Assembly: GCA_947846985.1 (NCBI GenBank)
Contig: CANTUZ010000001.1
Location: 31,830,727 to 31,894,726, forward strand
DNA: 64,000 nucleotides
Direction: 5' to 3'
Source: Fratercula arctica
Taxonomy: Eukaryota > Chordata > Aves > Charadriiformes > Alcidae
Positions 62,301-64,000 of the stretch are shown piece by piece. A program made the translations under genes and the position numbers. How positions within the stretch are numbered: the stretch's first letter is position 1; each line of letters opens with the position of its first letter. Under the pieces are notes generated by a model that was not told the DNA's origin, did no database searches, and was given only the letters and a program-made list of their open reading frames with translations.

Positions 62301-63884
62301 GTAATTGATGGTATATTCTCCACAGGATAGCTTAGAGGCTCCCACTAAAATAGTCACCTGCATCTCCTTCCAGAGCTCCCTTCTTCATGTGGAGGAGCAG
62401 GAGTCAGCTTCTAATTTGGACATTTTCACTGCTCTCTTGCACTTTTGGAGAATGTTAACTAAACTGCTTTTTGGATGCTGAAAGGTGTAACTCTTTGCCT
62501 CTGTATGCAGGAGAGATGCAGTGGTGGCTGCCCAAAACTTTACGTGTGTTGGTTGTGGAACCCCGATAGAAAGCAGTAAGTATTACCAAAAGGGAAAAAA
62601 ACTTAATAAATCCATTACTAGGCTATAATCTTCACCAACACAGATGTGCCACAATTGTAAAATTATCTGAGTTAGAAAGAAAATATCTTTGTTGGATGTG
62701 CCTGCAATAATAAAATGGGCAGATCTTACCACTGCCTGGAATTTCTCATTGCGGACAGAACACAATACTTGATAGATGTCCTTCTTGTACACAGTAAAAA
62801 TTCATGACAGTCAACAACAAAACAGGAAAAGCTATTAAAAAATCAGGCTTCCAGGCTGGAAAGTTTTACATCTTCCAATGGTTTCTTTCAGTAATTCTTT
62901 CTCTGTGCCAATTTACACATTTCCAGAAGTCTCTTTTTAGAGACTTTATGGGAAGCTTTATGCAAGCTTATGGAATGTGTGGTTTTGCTTTCTTGGGGTG
63001 TCTTTTTAAAACTTTTTTTCTCTAAATCTTGATCACAAAATCCTGCATGTGTTTTATTTGTGATACTCTGAGAACTGCGTGAAAGCATGATGATTTACAG
63101 GTCCGACAACCAGACCTTACCTAAGAAATCTTTGAAGCGGCTTTCAAGACTTATTCAGGGTCTGCTCACAAAGGAGCAGCATTTGTGATGGCCATAACAA
63201 TCTGTGATGGCACGTCAACTCGAGCAAACCTGAGATGCTGAGATAGCTGGGAAAACCCCACACACCTCTCCATATGAAAAAGTATACAAATGTAACTCTA
63301 AGATGAGCTTGTCTTTCCGTTTGGTGGAAGTATTTTGTTGTGTGTTTTATCTTGTGTCTCTCTTTTTGCGAGGAAAGCAACAGTAGTTTCTCTAGGATCT
63401 CACGATGATAAATATAATCAGTTCAGTTTGACAGATGTGGAAAGCTTTCTACTCCAATGCAAAGGACAGACCTTGTGCATGTGTTTACCACAATAATAAA
63501 ACTTCCTACTTAAAAATAATAAAAAATACCTTGCCCTTACTCACTCCAGTAGATTGCAGTTATTTAGACAGAACAGGCATACAGACAAGAGGTATGTCCC
63601 ATACATATTGGAAATATTCACAATTTCATTGCTATCTGCCTGCAGAATATATCAGGAGACTCCGCTACTGTGACTACCTGGGGAAATACTTCTGTGACTG
63701 CTGCCACAGCTACGCCCAGTCTCCCATTCCTGCCCGAATACTTTTGAAGTGGGACTTCAAAAAATACTATGTATGCAACTTCTCCAAACACCTACTGGAC
63801 AGCCTATGGCAGCACCCAATTTTCAATGTGTCATGTATTAACAAAGCCCTCTACGCAAAAAGTAAAGAAATGGACAGGGTGAGG
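44249..63884 (+). CDS. RUBCNL: RUBCNL (Pacer), autophagy enhancer, 5' part; eleven coding exons, 3' end outside the window
   Basis: Splicing 44249-44320, 47631-47739, 50072-50743, 54855-54940, 58183-58390, 59261-59365, 60632-60674, 61036-61168, 61575-61720, 62511-62575 and 63646-63884 gives 1878 nt, exactly 626 codons with no stop. Three blocks identify the protein: residues 314-339 (starting [11 protein letters not shown]), residues about 515-522 (IIFNIHP) and residues 537-626, the start of the Rubicon-homology (RH) domain with CVGC and [15 protein letters not shown]. They resemble Pacer more than Rubicon, which has RYCEYLGKYFCQCCH. From family knowledge, Pacer binds UVRAG, opposes Rubicon, stimulates the Vps34 PI3-kinase complex and brings HOPS to autophagosomes; the RH domain of the family binds Rab7. 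Residues 61-313 are low-complexity, acidic and serine-rich, probably disordered. Human Pacer has 662 residues. About 160 C-terminal residues are missing here, so the full protein would be nearer 780-800. The end at 63884 is a splice donor, not a stop. Confidence 0.95.
44321..47630 (+). other. RUBCNL: RUBCNL intron 2, with an antisense CR1
   Basis: A GT-AG intron of 3.3 kb. Apart from the CR1 at 45420-46590, it is AT-rich unique sequence without a convincing extra exon or RNA gene. The acceptor is TGTTCTTGTTCTCTAG. Confidence 0.85.
45420..46590 (-). mobile_element. CR1 LINE, 5'-truncated, with reverse-transcriptase remnant
   Basis: This is the longest CR1 in the window. Its 3' end is at the left, where CATAGAATCAT is the octamer tail read backwards. 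On the minus strand 46003-46584 encodes 193 residues of reverse transcriptase with [22 protein letters not shown] and the catalytic FADDT (usual family motif F/Y-A-D-D). 45498-45965 encodes the following C-terminal part, with [18 protein letters not shown] and HWNRLPREV. The two frames are separated by a frameshift near 45966-46003, and the endonuclease half is absent, so the copy cannot move by itself. It lies antisense in intron 2 of RUBCNL. Confidence 0.95.
47631..47739 (+). CDS. RUBCNL: RUBCNL exon 3, codons 25-61 (part)
   Basis: The 109-nt exon lies between TTCTCTAG and CAG|GTATGC. It is entered in phase 0 and left with one base of codon 61. The peptide starts [17 protein letters not shown] and is rich in serine and cysteine without a known domain. 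I support it by splice sites, by an open frame that joins exons 2 and 4, and by its position, not by homology. Confidence 0.75.
47740..50071 (+). other. RUBCNL: RUBCNL intron 3
   Basis: A GT-AG intron of 2.3 kb, T-rich, with several T runs around 48121-48136 and 48210-48223. No repeat family or RNA gene was recognised. The acceptor is CCCTTTTCTGAACAG at 50071. Confidence 0.85.
50072..50743 (+). CDS. RUBCNL: RUBCNL exon 4, large exon for the acidic, serine-rich N-terminal region
   Basis: This is the largest exon, 672 nt, codons 61-285. It is entered and left in phase 1; donor ACAG|GTAACT. The peptide starts [20 protein letters not shown] and contains a very acidic stretch (residues about 113-135, with [15 protein letters not shown]). 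[15 protein letters not shown], at about residues 139-153, resembles CQLDIRLMRHKAVW near the human Pacer N-terminus. The human protein therefore begins within what is the middle of this exon, and the bird protein has about 100 extra residues before it. The many serines and prolines suggest a disordered, phosphorylatable region. Confidence 0.92.
50744..54854 (+). other. RUBCNL: RUBCNL intron 4
   Basis: A GT-AG intron of 4.1 kb. It contains T runs (50778-50794, 53728-53739), a short AATAAATAATCTA tandem repeat (53573-53604) and otherwise unique sequence. The acceptor is the modest TTGTTATACCCGTAG at 54854. Confidence 0.8.
54855..54940 (+). CDS. RUBCNL: RUBCNL exon 5, codons 285-313
   Basis: A short 86-nt exon found by reading frame: the preceding exon ends in phase 1 and exon 6 starts in phase 0, so an exon of 3n+2 bases must lie between them. 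The segment from CCCGTAG to GAGAAG|GTGAGG fits. It ends in ILPEDVEK, matching human VLPVDVEK just before the conserved ENAHF block. Confidence 0.9.
54941..58182 (+). other. RUBCNL: RUBCNL intron 5
   Basis: A GT-AG intron of 3.2 kb. A run of 21 T lies at 55729-55749, followed at 55885-55945 by an A/C-rich low-complexity stretch. A second A/C-rich stretch is at 56276-56325. No gene or named repeat was recognised. Confidence 0.85.
58183..58390 (+). CDS. RUBCNL: RUBCNL exon 6, codons 314-383; conserved [11 protein letters not shown] block; GC donor
   Basis: A 208-nt exon after TTGTGTGCAG. It encodes [20 protein letters not shown] at residues 314-333, nearly the same as human Pacer (ENAHFYVADMIISAMEKMKC), and ends in SSDSGYEG. 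The donor is AAG|GCAAGT, a GC donor with an otherwise perfect consensus; reading into the next exon gives GYEGCALL, as in human GYEGCAVL. If the intron is read through, the frame stops at 58408-58410. Confidence 0.95.
58391..59260 (+). other. RUBCNL: RUBCNL intron 6, GC-AG type
   Basis: An 870-nt intron starting GCAAGT and ending TTTGTTCTGGACAG. No GT close by keeps the frame and the conserved GYEGCA junction. A CR1 or other repeat was not seen. Confidence 0.85.
59261..59365 (+). CDS. RUBCNL: RUBCNL exon 7, codons 383-418 (part)
   Basis: A 105-nt exon, phase 1 to phase 1, donor ATTG|GTAAGA. It encodes [18 protein letters not shown] and then DSEDEYVII, which aligns with human DVDEFVILE. No catalytic motif; it links the middle block to the C-terminal half. 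Confidence 0.93.
59366..60631 (+). other. RUBCNL: RUBCNL intron 7
   Basis: A GT-AG intron of 1.27 kb with T-rich segments near 59900-59940. Nothing else recognised. The acceptor is CTCCTTTACCCACAG. Confidence 0.85.
60632..60674 (+). CDS. RUBCNL: RUBCNL exon 8, codons 418-432 (43-nt microexon-like)
   Basis: A very short exon between CCCACAG and GAAAG|GTAATT. It encodes [14 protein letters not shown], an acidic peptide continuing EYVII-ELEDL, parallel to human FVILELGDF. It is needed to pass from phase 1 to phase 2. Confidence 0.9.
60675..61035 (+). other. RUBCNL: RUBCNL intron 8
   Basis: A 361-nt GT-AG intron. The acceptor is TTGCTTAACTTTCAG. No other feature. Confidence 0.85.
61036..61168 (+). 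CDS. RUBCNL: RUBCNL exon 9, codons 432-476
   Basis: A 133-nt exon, phase 2 to 0. [20 protein letters not shown] aligns with human YEPDFNSAELLAKELYRVF. The donor is AGA|GTGAGT, with A instead of the usual G at the last exon base but a strong intron side. Confidence 0.93.
61169..61574 (+). other. RUBCNL: RUBCNL intron 9
   Basis: A 406-nt GT-AG intron with an A-rich run at 61269-61292. The acceptor is GTCTTTCCCAATAG. Confidence 0.85.
61575..61720 (+). CDS. RUBCNL: RUBCNL exon 10, codons 477-525 (part)
   Basis: A 146-nt exon. It encodes [20 protein letters not shown] and then [17 protein letters not shown], matching human FESSMNVVQEIKFKSRIRG and [17 protein letters not shown]. Donor GTTAA|GTAAGT. 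This segment leads into the RH domain. Confidence 0.96.
61721..62510 (+). other. RUBCNL: RUBCNL intron 10
   Basis: A 790-nt GT-AG intron of unique sequence. The acceptor is TTTGCCTCTGTATGCAG. Confidence 0.85.
62511..62575 (+). CDS. RUBCNL: RUBCNL exon 11, codons 525-547 (part), first zinc-binding CxxC of the RH domain
   Basis: A 65-nt exon encoding [20 protein letters not shown], almost the human KRDLVVAAQNFFCAGCGTPV. Cys537 and Cys540 form the first CxxC, expected to bind zinc together with the cysteines in exon 12. Donor AGCA|GTAAGT. Confidence 0.96.
62576..63645 (+). other. RUBCNL: RUBCNL intron 11
   Basis: A GT-AG intron of 1.07 kb. Open frames on both strands are short and unsupported. 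The acceptor is GCTATCTGCCTGCAG at 63645. Confidence 0.85.
63646..63884 (+). CDS. RUBCNL: RUBCNL exon 12, codons 547-626, RH-domain core
   Basis: A 239-nt exon. [20 protein letters not shown] (Cys555, Cys563, Cys565, Cys566, His567) is the signature of the Rubicon-homology domain. It continues with [20 protein letters not shown] and [11 protein letters not shown], which agree with human [20 protein letters not shown] and YAKAKELDRVK. The exon ends in phase 0 at AGG|GTAAGT. The remaining RH exons, with the C-terminal zinc-binding cysteines, are beyond the right edge. Confidence 0.97.
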
Positions 63885-64000
63885 GTAAGTGTGGCCTCTT
63901 TTTGTTGGGAATTTGTGGGTCTGAGAAGAGCCCCTTGGGGAGGGCAGGTTGTCCGTTGCCGTGTGTGTATGTGGGAAGGAGGCAGAATTGGTTTCTCCAC
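63885..64000 (+). other. RUBCNL: Start of RUBCNL intron 12
   Basis: A GTAAGT donor followed by G/T-rich intron sequence up to the window edge. Confidence 0.85.

Overview
The window is vertebrate nuclear DNA, almost certainly from a bird. It carries six CR1 LINE copies; those whose 3' ends are clear finish in the avian-type tail of ATTCTRTG octamers. It also holds a solo LTR of a common avian endogenous-retrovirus family. The one protein gene found is a multi-exon vertebrate gene with short GT-AG exons. No bacterial, plasmid or phage features are present, and most open frames are chance frames in non-coding DNA.

Layout. Bases 1 to about 43,250 form a gene-poor, mostly AT-rich intergenic region. 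It contains scattered CR1 copies (5557-5932 +, 15216-15905 -, 17463-17790 -, 31735-32618 +, 42491-43245 - and split), the solo LTR at 18842-19411 (minus, with TGTTT on both sides), several microsatellites, and one candidate CTCF site in a small GC-rich patch near 27.3 kb. Two isolated open stretches with good splice sites (10050-10113 and 21533-21661) are reported only as candidate exons. By vertebrate synteny this region should be the spacer between LRCH1 and RUBCNL, but no LRCH1 exon was seen.

Bases about 43,310 to 64,000 hold the 5' three quarters of RUBCNL (Pacer, KIAA0226L) on the plus strand. A CpG-island promoter and a non-coding first exon (donor at 43607) are followed by eleven coding exons from the ATG at 44249 to 63884. 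All exon joins keep frame and give 626 codons. The gene runs off the right edge inside the Rubicon-homology domain, so the last exons lie outside. Identity rests on the [11 protein letters not shown] block, the IIFNIHP block and the [15 protein letters not shown] zinc-binding block, which all match the Pacer branch of the Rubicon family.

Biology. Pacer is known as an autophagy activator: it antagonises Rubicon, binds UVRAG and recruits the class III PI3-kinase complex and HOPS to autophagosomes. Points of interest are a GC-AG intron after exon 6, a cluster of three start codons in three frames at the translation start, an amino-terminal region longer than in the human protein, a tetranucleotide array that grew inside a CR1, and an unidentified ~200-bp sequence present twice 1.5 kb apart, one copy of which splits a CR1 beside the RUBCNL promoter. 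I did not find a new system of genes here.
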